Assembly (NCBI GenBank): GCA_027013815.1
Contig: JALWFY010000057.1
Span: 1-50,640 of the forward strand
Origin: Desulfohalobiaceae bacterium
GTDB taxonomy: Bacteria; Desulfobacterota; Desulfovibrionia; Desulfovibrionales; Desulfothermaceae
Length of the DNA stretch: 50,640 nt
Direction of reading: 5' to 3'
Part shown: positions 17,972 to 26,751 of the stretch, piece after piece
How the letters are laid out: every line of letters starts with the position of its first letter
Position numbering within the stretch: the stretch's first letter is position 1
Position numbers and translations under genes: made by a program
The notes under the pieces: model-generated
Databases searched by the model: none
What the model was told of the DNA's origin: nothing
What the model saw: the letters and a program-made list of their open reading frames with translations, nothing else

Positions 17972-20017
17972 TTAACTTGGACCAGAAACTAAAAAGTTAT
18001 CTAGTTCTCTTCTAAGGGTCCTAACTCTTGTTTCAGATTTTGCATATCCAAACCTAAATAACATAATATGAGATTCATCTGCATCTAGATTTAATTCAAA
18101 AAGATTTTCATACTTGGGCCATATTGATTTTAACATCTCTTTATGTGTAGTCAAAAAACTATCCTTATCCCTTTTCCACCTCTCCCAAAATAGGGTAATA
18201 GCGGTCATGGGCTGAAAATAGAGCCCATTTTTTGTAATCTCAAGCCACACCCTTTGCATGGCCATGCCACCTTTTAAAAATGCACTCCTATCTGAGCCAT
18301 CCACAGTAATTAATCCAATACCAGAGGAAGAATTTATACCCTTTAGAGAATGATGGGCAATAAGTTTTCCAAGGCCTATTTTATTCATAAATTCCATAAC
18401 TGACCATGGCCGAGTAAGTTTTAAAAAGATCTCGCCAATTGTACCGGCTTCTAAATTTTTAATTGGAAGACCATCTCGTGTCTCATACATATGTCTATCA
18501 TTGAACCTAATCATTCTCATAAGGTGTTCGTGCAGGGGTCTAAACTCTACACGTATCCTGTCTACCTCATATATTAATTTGGCTATTTTTTTAATAATAG
18601 ACCTATTGGTTATGATCTTTAAACGAGCGCCAGGTATTTTTTGTATTTGCATATATAAGTTATCTATCTTTGATTTATCTATTTGTTTTTTAGTAAAAAA
18701 TTTTCTATTTGTGTGACGGACCCATATATAATCTACTAGATCATCTTTTTCACAATCCTTAGGTGAGGCAAAATCCATTATAGCCATTAGATCCTTGTCC
18801 TTGGGGTCAGGATGAAAATTTATAGCTGGGACTATATTAAACATAGTGGATGCTATCTTGATATTTTCTATAACAGCGCCACAGGATATAATTGAGGCAA
18901 TTTGATCTACATTAAAAAAGGATTCATCCCTTTTAGGATCTAAGTATAGATAAATATTATTTTCTCTAATAGCAAATTTCCACGGTTGGGCATTATCTCC
19001 TGAAGGGGCAAAGGTGCCGGCCTTTAATAAATATTCAATGATCTCTTTTGAAAAAGGATGTCCTTTTTCCCACACTGGAGGAGGTGGGGGAGTAATTCTC
19101 TCTAATGTATCTAATTTTAATATATAATTTTTAATAATATATTTTTTTATCCTCTGAAAAATGTTTCTATTTCCATTTCTAAGACACCCTTTAACAAATT
19201 TTTCCCTGTAAGGATCAAATTGATAATAAAAGGGAACTGGTCTCACTTTTCCCTTATTTAATAAAATCTTAACCACCTCAAAACCTGCCATAGCAGCACA
19301 TAGATTACACGCAATTATAGAAGAAGGCCCTTTTTTGGCTTCTAGATCCACTTGTTTTTTATCTATATATTTTATGTGCAATCCTTTAGGTGCTAGTCCC
19401 AAAGCAAAGTTTAGATATTTTTCCAATTCAGGCATACCAGTATATATGTCAAAATATTCATCAAAGGACATTCCCTTATTAGGGGAAAAAACAAGCACTC
19501 CAGTGCCAAACCCCAAGGGAGCAGCAGTAATAACATAAATCCCTTTTTCCCTAGCCTTATTAAAGACTAATCGTCTCATGTTAAACTCAAAAAAGTCCAA
19601 TCCATCCACTACTATATCTACTCCATCTAAGAATTCATCTAAATTTTCAGGAGAAATACCTCTGTCAAAGACCCTAATCTCTAAAAATGGATTCACATCA
19701 AGTGCCTCTTTTGCCATACAATGGACCTTGCCTTTCCCAAAATTAGAGACCTTGGCACCATACTGTCTATTTATATTTACCACATCAAATCTATCAAAAT
19801 CCGCTATATTGAATCTTCCTATCCCAAGTCTAGTTAATGTTATTAAGTGGAGCCCCCCAACTCCACCCATTCCAGGAATAGCTATCCTAGCTTTAGACAA
19901 AATCTCCATGTCTTCCTTGGACAAGATACCTATATTTCTAGAAAAAGCCTCGCTAATAAAGTCTGTTTTTGAATCTATGCCATGTTGTAATAACCTGTGT
20001 TTTATGTTCTCTAACAT
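17972..20017 (-). CDS. ThiF/E1-type adenylyltransferase fused to nitroreductase-like domain
   Basis: A 681-aa two-domain protein. Residues 40-285 are a ThiF/MoeB/HesA-type E1 domain: GMGGVGG at 49-55, the D-x-x-x-x-x-N-x-N-R-Q segment (FDVVNINRQY), VDGLDFF for the late aspartate, and one CxxC (CNLC, 237-240). A linker with five prolines (about 310-314) leads to a nitroreductase-like domain from about 325 (AGTFAPSGDNAQPWKF). The layout resembles mycobacterial Rv1355c (MoeY-like). The E1 half would activate a carboxylate with ATP and the second half would bind FMN. No thiS, moaD or thiazole genes are nearby, so a vitamin or molybdopterin role is unlikely. It is last in the FeeM unit. Substrate unknown. 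Confidence 0.85.
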   Translation of the reverse strand: MLENIKHRLLQHGIDSKTDFISEAFSRNIGILSKEDMEILSKARIAIPGMGGVGGLHLITLTRLGIGRFNIADFDRFDVVNINRQYGAKVSNFGKGKVHCMAKEALDVNPFLEIRVFDRGISPENLDEFLDGVDIVVDGLDFFEFNMRRLVFNKAREKGIYVITAAPLGFGTGVLVFSPNKGMSFDEYFDIYTGMPELEKYLNFALGLAPKGLHIKYIDKKQVDLEAKKGPSSIIACNLCAAMAGFEVVKILLNKGKVRPVPFYYQFDPYREKFVKGCLRNGNRNIFQRIKKYIIKNYILKLDTLERITPPPPPVWEKGHPFSKEIIEYLLKAGTFAPSGDNAQPWKFAIRENNIYLYLDPKRDESFFNVDQIASIISCGAVIENIKIASTMFNIVPAINFHPDPKDKDLMAIMDFASPKDCEKDDLVDYIWVRHTNRKFFTKKQIDKSKIDNLYMQIQKIPGARLKIITNRSIIKKIAKLIYEVDRIRVEFRPLHEHLMRMIRFNDRHMYETRDGLPIKNLEAGTIGEIFLKLTRPWSVMEFMNKIGLGKLIAHHSLKGINSSSGIGLITVDGSDRSAFLKGGMAMQRVWLEITKNGLYFQPMTAITLFWERWKRDKDSFLTTHKEMLKSIWPKYENLFELNLDADESHIMLFRFGYAKSETRVRTLRRELDNFLVSGPS

Positions 20018-20029
20018 ACCAACCTCTTC

Positions 20030-22270
20030 TTAATTCTTTTTTATAAGCAAAATACAGGGAAGTAGTATCAAGTCGCCTATAAGTGCAGTTAACATAATAA
20101 TTGATGTGAGCAGCCCAAAATCAAATGTAGGATGAAATTTACTAGTTACAAGCACCGCAAATCCAAAGAATAAAATTATAGATGAACTTACTATGGCCCT
20201 GCCCTTGGATTCCAATGTCATACGTATGGCTTCTTTAACATCCAGACCATCCTCACGCCTCATACGCAAATATTCAGACAAGAAATGAATTGTATCATCC
20301 ACTGCAATCCCTATTGCAACTGCTGATATCAATGCAGTGGCAGTATTCAAGGTAATTCCAATTAACCCCATAAATGCAAAGTTGAGTAGGATTGGAAATA
20401 TATTTGGGATAAGACTAATTAGACCTATGGAAAAAGATCTAAGGACCAAGATCATAATAATTGCTATAGTTATCCCAGCATATAACAAACTCTTGATTTG
20501 ACTCTTTACCAATGCATTTATGATTATAACCTGTTGAAGGGCCCTTCCAGTCACCCTTGCATATATATTGGATGGGGTGTGTTGCTTTAAAAACCTTTCT
20601 ATTTTGTCAATTATTTCCTTCTGCTTTGAAGATGAATGTTCTGAAAGCCTAAGAGAGATCCTTGTCTTGTCAAAAGATTCTGTAACCAGGTCATCAATGG
20701 TCTGAATATCGAATAATAATAAAAACTGAGATACCATATTTCTTGTGTCTGGTATTTTATACCACCTGGGATCTTCATCGTGAAAGGATTTATTCATTTC
20801 CTTTAAATAATCGTCTAGAGAAATCACTACATCTACACCAGGTATACCTTTAGAAAAATCTTCCACCTGTTCAATAAATTTTAATTTTTTTGGATCTTTA
20901 AAGCCATCTGGCAATGTCTTCAAATATACATCAAGGGATCCAGTACCTGACAGATTCTTTTCCACAAAAATTAGGTCCTTATATTCTCTAGTGGAAGGCA
21001 TAAAAAACTTGTTTAGGTCTGTCTCAACCTTAACCTTAGAAGCCCCCCAAAGGGAAATCCCTGAAATAAAAACGAACAACACCAATAACTTTAAATAATG
21101 ACGCTCTATAAATGCAAATGTCTTAAGCAACATCCTATTTATCAAATTCCCCTTAGATGAAAAATCTCTAAAGGACCATTTTGGTGGAGAAAATAATAAA
21201 ATTGGGGGGAGAAAAAAGAATGCATAAAAGAATTCAAACACCATCCCACAAGAGGCCATAACCGCAAAATCCTTAATTGGAGAGAGTTCGCTGGCATATA
21301 GGGAAAAAAAACCAATGGCAGTGGTAAGGGTGGTTAGAAAACAAGGAAATGTTATTCTTTTTAAAATCCAAGACATACTGTCCTTAACATCCATTGTATC
21401 TAGTAGATTCACATCTAAGTGTGAAAATATATGTACTGTATCTGATAGGGACATGGCCATGATAAGTGGCGGTACAATAGATGTTACATTGTGAAGTGCA
21501 ATACCTGTAAGCCCAAAAAGACCCATGGTAGACATCATACATGCGGATATGTTGATAAGTGCGAGAAGAACAAGATACGGCTTTCGAAAAAACGTCCATA
21601 TAACTATTAATACTAGCGCATAGGTAATGGGCACAAATACCTTTAAGTCCCTCTTCATGTATTGGCTTAAGGCAAAATCAGTTACAGTCCAACCCGCCAT
21701 ATGGAAGTTAAATACATTAGAATAACGATTTAATACCCCCTTTACCCTGCTTAAGAGTTTTTCCCTGTAATTGGGGTCTTTAGGTCTAATATATGCAAAA
21801 ACCACAATAGCAGTGGTCTTTCCATCTTTAGATATCAAGTTGTTTTTATATAAAGGATTAGAGATGGCCTCTTTTTCCAATTTCCTACATCCTTTCACTG
21901 TATTTGGTATTTCTTCTAAAAAATCCCTTGTTTCAAAATAATCCTTACCTCCCTTTATATCATCTACATTTGCAAGGCTAATTACATCTTTGGCCAGGGA
22001 TATATTTTCTAAATCATTTGTTATTTTCTTTAAAATCCTTAGTTTCCTAGGTGTAAAGAGGTCTTTGTCTTTAAATGCAATCACAAAAAATTCATCACTT
22101 CCAAATAGTTGTCTAAATTTATGATAAAATTTTGTTGCAGGATTATCCTTTAATTCAAAATAATCCACATTGTTTACTGTTTTTAGCTTTGGCAAAAATG
22201 AAGAAAAGAAAAAAAATACAAGGAGTGATATAAAAATAAATAATTTGGGGAACCTTATAGATATATCCAT
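20030..22270 (-). CDS. MMPL/RND-superfamily exporter (HAE3 type)
   Basis: A 746-aa inner-membrane protein with the two-fold repeat of RND/MMPL transporters. TM1 is at residues 11-26, followed by a large periplasmic loop. A five-helix bundle around 210-370 contains the segment SLSDTVHIFSHL. A second TM near 395 precedes the second loop. The second bundle (600-746) contains AVAIGIAVDDTIHFLSEY, the charged motif typical of HAE3/hopanoid-type exporters. Such pumps move lipids or hydrophobic molecules using proton force. Its partners here, a LolA-like carrier and a DUF1302 barrel, suggest export to the outer membrane. It starts 6 bases after the barrel gene stop and is followed 12 bases later by the ThiF fusion. 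Confidence 0.9.
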   Translation of the reverse strand: MDISIRFPKLFIFISLLVFFFFSSFLPKLKTVNNVDYFELKDNPATKFYHKFRQLFGSDEFFVIAFKDKDLFTPRKLRILKKITNDLENISLAKDVISLANVDDIKGGKDYFETRDFLEEIPNTVKGCRKLEKEAISNPLYKNNLISKDGKTTAIVVFAYIRPKDPNYREKLLSRVKGVLNRYSNVFNFHMAGWTVTDFALSQYMKRDLKVFVPITYALVLIVIWTFFRKPYLVLLALINISACMMSTMGLFGLTGIALHNVTSIVPPLIMAMSLSDTVHIFSHLDVNLLDTMDVKDSMSWILKRITFPCFLTTLTTAIGFFSLYASELSPIKDFAVMASCGMVFEFFYAFFFLPPILLFSPPKWSFRDFSSKGNLINRMLLKTFAFIERHYLKLLVLFVFISGISLWGASKVKVETDLNKFFMPSTREYKDLIFVEKNLSGTGSLDVYLKTLPDGFKDPKKLKFIEQVEDFSKGIPGVDVVISLDDYLKEMNKSFHDEDPRWYKIPDTRNMVSQFLLLFDIQTIDDLVTESFDKTRISLRLSEHSSSKQKEIIDKIERFLKQHTPSNIYARVTGRALQQVIIINALVKSQIKSLLYAGITIAIIMILVLRSFSIGLISLIPNIFPILLNFAFMGLIGITLNTATALISAVAIGIAVDDTIHFLSEYLRMRREDGLDVKEAIRMTLESKGRAIVSSSIILFFGFAVLVTSKFHPTFDFGLLTSIIMLTALIGDLILLPCILLIKKN

Positions 22271-22276
22271 AATAAC

Positions 22277-24148
22277 CTAAAAATAAAGTTTCACGACAAA
22301 ATAAACCTCATCTGCTAAATCATATTGTCCCATCAGCGTGTCCTTGTCTCCACCAAAACCTATAACACCAATCTCAAGATCAAGGTTGGATACTTTTTTA
22401 CAGACAAAATATGGATTTATGTAATATGAATAATCAGACAAAAAATAAGAATATTTAACACCAATCTTCCAATCTCCTTCCATAAACCCTTTAGATACCT
22501 CGGCTAACAAAGATATATTATCCTCTTTAAAATACAAAAGATCATCTTCATAATGAAATATGTGGTTGTGAGATAGCTCCACGTTTAGATATAGATCATT
22601 ATCTCCATTATAATCCATACCCAATACATACCACAACATTTGTTTGTGCACTGATACAAGGGATTGTGTCAAAAATCCATTCTTGTCAAAAAATGCTGCC
22701 TCTCCCCTAACACCAAATTCATCAAAGGTACCCTCAAACTCTATTCCATAAATATTCCTCCGTATATAAGAGGCCTCTATATTCCCATTTGTCATTTGGA
22801 TAAAAGGTAGCTGTTCTATTAAATTACTTCCTGAAAAATCCTCTTTTACCTTAATACCTTTAACAGGAAAACTCTTTATGTAAGGATTAGGATCAAAACC
22901 ATTTAAATAACTAATGGACATGTCAAAACTATCAGTGCTAAACCCAATCCTACCACCACCTTGAACATTTTCTAAAGACTTGGCAGGTATTCTTTTATCC
23001 ACCTGCAAATTATTAATATAATTTTTGAGATATGCAGGCAATTTATACTTATCAATAAAATAAGAGGAGCTATTTTTTAGTTGTTTAAATACTGCAAAAT
23101 TCCTATCAAAAAAATACACATCATTTGGTTCCACAAAAGGAATTACGACCCCTTCTAACCTAAAATTATTTTTAAAAAATTCTATATCTCCCATCCAGTT
23201 TGGGATCTTTCTCTCTTCATAAGGGGGTAATATAAATAGTCTAAGGTCTTGGGAATTCAGGTTGTCCACTGGACTGATCTGATCTGTTTTCCCCCATCTA
23301 ATAACCTGCTTACCAACCCTTATCCTAAATGGACCTTTATTTATTACCAAATAACCTTCATGTAATCCAAAATCTACATCCCTTTCATCCTTGGTATCTT
23401 CTATATATAAGAAATCCCAATCCCACGACATAATTCCATATGATCTTTTGGAAGGCGGTACCCATCCATGAGCTGATCCAGATAAATCATATTTTATTTT
23501 TGCCCTTATCTTTGTATTTATATACCTCTTGTCTTCAAATTTATTGTAGTTAAGTTGATTTGCTGCCCTATTTTCTATCTTCCCAGAAAATCTCATTTTT
23601 TTGAAAAAAGAATTGAAAATAGGATAGTTATTTTTAACATTACCTTGTTTTTGGGAGATAGGTTTTATATTTAATGTTTTTTCATTATCATGAGATCTGT
23701 CTAAAACCCAATTAGAAACTGAATGAAATTTATTTTTTTTATTATAAAAATCTATTACCAATCTATATTTATTTTTTCCATCGATTAGAAAAAATGTCTT
23801 GGGAACCATCTTTTCCCTGTTATAAGATATTATTATGCCCTTTTTAAAAGAAATATCTTCTATAAAATTCTTTTTAATTTTATTTACCTTTTTTTTAACC
23901 AAACTATTTGTCTCAACATTATCATTCCAAACAATGAATATATGACCATCCCCAGAGTCTATATCTTGAGAACGCTTGCCCATAACACAAAAGACTAGCC
24001 TAAAAAAATCCTTATGATCTGCCCATCTTATGTTGTAAATAGAAGTATTACTAAAAGCACTGGATATATTTAAATGGAATAAAATAAAGCAAAGGCATAA
24101 GATAAATACCTTACCAATTTTCCAGGCTTCTCTTTGTAAATACATCAT
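22277..24148 (-). CDS. DUF1302-type outer-membrane protein with N-terminal AMIN-like domain
   Basis: About 623 aa. After a signal peptide (KIGKVFILCLCFILFHLN, ending near SSAFS), residues about 35-150 form a beta-rich segment like an AMIN domain (YNIRWADHKDFFRLVF, FFLIDGKNKYRLVIDF). A barrel then carries the DUF1302 signature (RIRVGKQVIRWGKTDQISP and NLNSQDLRLFILPPYEERK). It ends with aromatic strands (YDLADEVYFVVKLYF). DUF1302 proteins accompany MMPL pumps in several Proteobacteria. The start is ambiguous (GTG 24160, ATG 24148 or ATG 24145), and any choice overlaps the preceding gene by 35-50 bases, implying translational coupling. Confidence 0.75.
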   Translation of the reverse strand: MMYLQREAWKIGKVFILCLCFILFHLNISSAFSNTSIYNIRWADHKDFFRLVFCVMGKRSQDIDSGDGHIFIVWNDNVETNSLVKKKVNKIKKNFIEDISFKKGIIISYNREKMVPKTFFLIDGKNKYRLVIDFYNKKNKFHSVSNWVLDRSHDNEKTLNIKPISQKQGNVKNNYPIFNSFFKKMRFSGKIENRAANQLNYNKFEDKRYINTKIRAKIKYDLSGSAHGWVPPSKRSYGIMSWDWDFLYIEDTKDERDVDFGLHEGYLVINKGPFRIRVGKQVIRWGKTDQISPVDNLNSQDLRLFILPPYEERKIPNWMGDIEFFKNNFRLEGVVIPFVEPNDVYFFDRNFAVFKQLKNSSSYFIDKYKLPAYLKNYINNLQVDKRIPAKSLENVQGGGRIGFSTDSFDMSISYLNGFDPNPYIKSFPVKGIKVKEDFSGSNLIEQLPFIQMTNGNIEASYIRRNIYGIEFEGTFDEFGVRGEAAFFDKNGFLTQSLVSVHKQMLWYVLGMDYNGDNDLYLNVELSHNHIFHYEDDLLYFKEDNISLLAEVSKGFMEGDWKIGVKYSYFLSDYSYYINPYFVCKKVSNLDLEIGVIGFGGDKDTLMGQYDLADEVYFVVKLYF

Positions 24149-24881
24149 CTGTAATCTCACTTATGTTGTATTTTACATTTGCAACCTCAAGGTCTGTCTC
24201 GTGCTTTCTCTTTAGGTTTTTCATCACTATTTTTAGAGGTGTCCATATACCCTGTATTTTCTCAAGCTTTTTTATCAACAAGACTTTAAACAATTTATTG
24301 TGCTTATTATAAAATTCTGTTTTAATGCTCAAAAAAATACCTTTTGGTATATAACTTCTAATCAAAGAATATTCTGTCCTAGTGCCTGGTTTTGGGGTAG
24401 ACTCCAATATAATACAATTATATTTTCCAATCTTGGTACTTCCCACTATCTTATGAACAAATTCATCTACCCTCCTCCTCTCCATATCTTCATATGTAAA
24501 ATCACTATTTACAAATGAACTTCCCTTTTGAGAGGACACAATCCTCCTAACCCGCCTAAGTGCAGGTAAATATAGATACTGTATAGTCTTTCCCTCTTTG
24601 TCTTCTATAGACAGAAATCCTGTACCTGCAATGTCCTCTGGCTCCAGAAATCTAATAAAATTTTTTCTAATTTTATCCTTTTCCATGTATAGGTTTAAAA
24701 ATTTACGTTTTCTTATATTCCCATTTTTATCTATTAAAAACATGTACATAATTGCCTTTGAATTATCTCCAATATATCTATCATGGACTTTTTTGGCGAG
24801 TTCATATCCATTTAATGCATAACAGGGCACTGTAAATAAAAAAATAAGAAAACTCACTATAGAAAAATTAGTTATCTTCAT
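24111..24881 (-). CDS. LolA-like outer-membrane lipoprotein-sorting protein
   Basis: A 256-aa protein with a cleavable signal peptide (MKITNFSIVSFLIFLFTVPCYA). Its body is of the LolA-like type (PF17131), with conserved YLYLPALRRVRRI and GSSFVNSDFTYEDM. These proteins share the LolA lipid-binding fold and usually occur with MMPL pumps and DUF1302/DUF1329 barrels. Here it probably ferries an acylated product through the periplasm. The start has an AGGAGG ribosome site. It is second in the unit, 24 bases after the FeeM gene, and overlaps the barrel gene. Confidence 0.88.
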   Translation of the reverse strand: MKITNFSIVSFLIFLFTVPCYALNGYELAKKVHDRYIGDNSKAIMYMFLIDKNGNIRKRKFLNLYMEKDKIRKNFIRFLEPEDIAGTGFLSIEDKEGKTIQYLYLPALRRVRRIVSSQKGSSFVNSDFTYEDMERRRVDEFVHKIVGSTKIGKYNCIILESTPKPGTRTEYSLIRSYIPKGIFLSIKTEFYNKHNKLFKVLLIKKLEKIQGIWTPLKIVMKNLKRKHETDLEVANVKYNISEITDDVFTKRSLENW

Positions 24882-24905
24882 TACAAGTTACCTCCTATTT
24901 TTACA

Positions 24906-25808
24906 TCATAATCTTAGTCCATTATAATGTTTTTTAAGCATTTCCTTTTGTGCTGGGGTCAAATTATCTCTAATAGATGGTTCTTTCTCGAGAAAATAAC
25001 TCACAATATCAGCAGTAATCCTCTTTGGTTTGGGTTTTAAACTCTTAAGGTCTGAATTAAATATTGAGGTTGGCTTTACTGGCTTACTACCTGTCATGAT
25101 GTAGAAATAATAATCTAAGGGGGTCTCCATCTCTAAGGTCTTAAAGATTTCCATCATTTCATCAACAGACTCCTCTACCCTCCCCCTCAAGGCCACTGCT
25201 GGAGCGCCTACTTTTGGATACATCTTTTCATCCCCTAATTTTTCAAATGGAAACAAGTTCATGTAATACCTCACATGTCGTGGATTTATAGCAATACATA
25301 TATCATCGACCCCTTTATATAAAGAATACCAAAACATCACCTGTACTTGATACAGAAAAATATTTTTCCACCTATATTCCCTTGGGGTTGCCAATGAAGA
25401 CAATTCTGCCACCTGCCTTCCTTGGAGACGAAGTTCATCTAACTCCTCCTTATAAATAAGGTCCATGGGTAAACCGAACTCTTTAGTATCAAATATCTCA
25501 GTCAAAGTAGAAATTACTGTTAAATAAGATTTGGCAATTATATGTACAGTAGTTGGTAAAAGAGAAAATATAGAAAAATAAAGACCATGGTCCTTGGGGT
25601 CTTTTATATATTTTTTCTCCATATAAATCTTATATACTAAGGCAAATGCTTGTTCTAATTCCTCCTTGGTCTCTGCAAACTTGATAGCTGGTTTATCTAG
25701 GTCATCTAGGCCTAAACGTTTTAGGCCAGAATATTTAATCCTTAAGGTCCTACGTCTCTCCCTGCCTTTATTTTCATCTAATCTTATGGCCTGTTCTTTA
25801 ATAGGCAT
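24906..25808 (-). CDS. FeeM-type N-acyl amino acid synthase (LuxI-like GNAT fold)
   Basis: A 300-aa acyltransferase. The core (about 45-235) follows the FeeM pattern: LVYKIYMEKKYI, SLLPTTVHIIAKS, a TLTEIFDTKEFGLPMD strand, LRLQGRQVAELSSLA, CIAINPRHVRYYMNLFPFEKLG, and GAPAVALR. FeeM enzymes join an acyl chain from acyl-ACP to an amino acid. Relatives occur in exosortase loci (TIGR03694). The spacing is not that of homoserine-lactone synthases. A strong AAGGAG site precedes the ATG. It is first in a five-gene unit with exporter genes, so its product is probably exported. A basic N-terminal tail of about 30 residues and a lysine/proline-rich C-terminus are extra. Confidence 0.88.
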   Translation of the reverse strand: MPIKEQAIRLDENKGRERRRTLRIKYSGLKRLGLDDLDKPAIKFAETKEELEQAFALVYKIYMEKKYIKDPKDHGLYFSIFSLLPTTVHIIAKSYLTVISTLTEIFDTKEFGLPMDLIYKEELDELRLQGRQVAELSSLATPREYRWKNIFLYQVQVMFWYSLYKGVDDICIAINPRHVRYYMNLFPFEKLGDEKMYPKVGAPAVALRGRVEESVDEMMEIFKTLEMETPLDYYFYIMTGSKPVKPTSIFNSDLKSLKPKPKRITADIVSYFLEKEPSIRDNLTPAQKEMLKKHYNGLRL

Positions 25809-26056
25809 AAATTACTCCTTAATAAACTAATACATACCCTATACACAATTATTGCACATTTTTCTTAGTAATAAACTTCCTAACCAGGTTCTGTCTATTA
25901 TGTCAATTTAAAACCCCAGTATAAAAAAACATAACATTAAGAAGACATAAACTTTTTCCCATGAATCAAAACTACATAATAGATAGTCCCTTAGAAAAAG
26001 ATCCGTTAAGAACACCATTTATGAGATTATTTTAGTATTTATCCAAGTTGATAATT

Positions 26057-26536
26057 TTATTCAAAAAATACACTAGGATGCAATGGAGTCTTATTCTTAA
26101 AAAGTATTTCTAGCTCCTTTTTATCCTTTTTTGATATTTTCAGAGAACATATGGGCATAGGTCCTTTAAAATTTCCTCCATAAAATCTAAGGCTATTATC
26201 AATAAAAGAACTGAGCACAAACCCAGCCTTTACCCTTATGGGTAACATCTCTTTTTCCCACTTAACCTCAACTACCCTAAAAAAGTCCCCATCATTTACC
26301 CCCTTTACCATATTGCCTGTCTTTAATAAGGTCTCAATCAAGGTATGGGGCAAGATCCCACAGGCCTTACATAAATATTCAAAAAAGGAAGGATAAAGCA
26401 CTAAATAATAATTATTATCCAGTTTACACCCTATTGATTTTCCAGGGATATTTAAAATTTCTTGCATAATATTATATCTTTTTCCCAGTTCCCTTTGAAC
26501 AATATTTAAAATCTTTGAATAATCTATAATCGTCAT
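26057..26536 (-). CDS. Hypothetical protein, 159 aa
   Basis: I do not recognise this protein. It is soluble, with no signal or membrane segment. It has a hydrophobic core segment YYLVLYPSFFEYLCKACGILP near residue 43 and a glycine-rich stretch RFYGGNFKGPMP near 117. A good AGGAG ribosome site lies nine bases before the ATG, which supports real translation. It stands alone, 248 bases upstream of the FeeM gene on the same strand and divergent from the zinc-ribbon gene. Whether it belongs to the FeeM unit is unclear. Confidence 0.6.
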   Translation of the reverse strand: MTIIDYSKILNIVQRELGKRYNIMQEILNIPGKSIGCKLDNNYYLVLYPSFFEYLCKACGILPHTLIETLLKTGNMVKGVNDGDFFRVVEVKWEKEMLPIRVKAGFVLSSFIDNSLRFYGGNFKGPMPICSLKISKKDKKELEILFKNKTPLHPSVFFE

Positions 26537-26660
26537 ATATTTGACTCCTAAAAAGAGTTAGTTTTTAATATTATAACATCTAGATTGACCGGGCAAGCAT
26601 AAAATATCTATTTCTTTAAGTATTATGATTATTTTTTTAATACTTACTTTTATACAAGTT

Positions 26661-26688
26661 TTTACTTGAACTTGACCACATCTATAAT
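26661..26688 (+). promoter_or_regulatory. Sigma-70-type promoter candidate
   Basis: TTTACT, a 16-base spacer and a perfect TATAAT lie about 65 bases before the zinc-ribbon/Yip1 gene. The -35 element matches 4 of 6. Confidence 0.4.
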
Positions 26689-26751
26689 ATTATTTATCTT
26701 TAAAGAAACTAATGAACATGGGTAATTATAAAAAATAAAAGGAATATATTA

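Noticed and set aside
17972-20017. ThiF domain as part of thiamin or molybdopterin synthesis
   Set aside because: No thiS, thiG, moaD or moaE nearby, the zinc cysteines are incomplete and the domain is fused to a nitroreductase-like part.
24906-25808. Reading the FeeM-type gene as a homoserine-lactone synthase
   Set aside because: The conserved residues and segment order fit FeeM/NAS proteins. No luxR-type gene is nearby.
26057-26536. The 159-aa protein as the missing AhbA/AhbB partner
   Set aside because: It lacks the winged-helix start and the ferredoxin-like half of that family.
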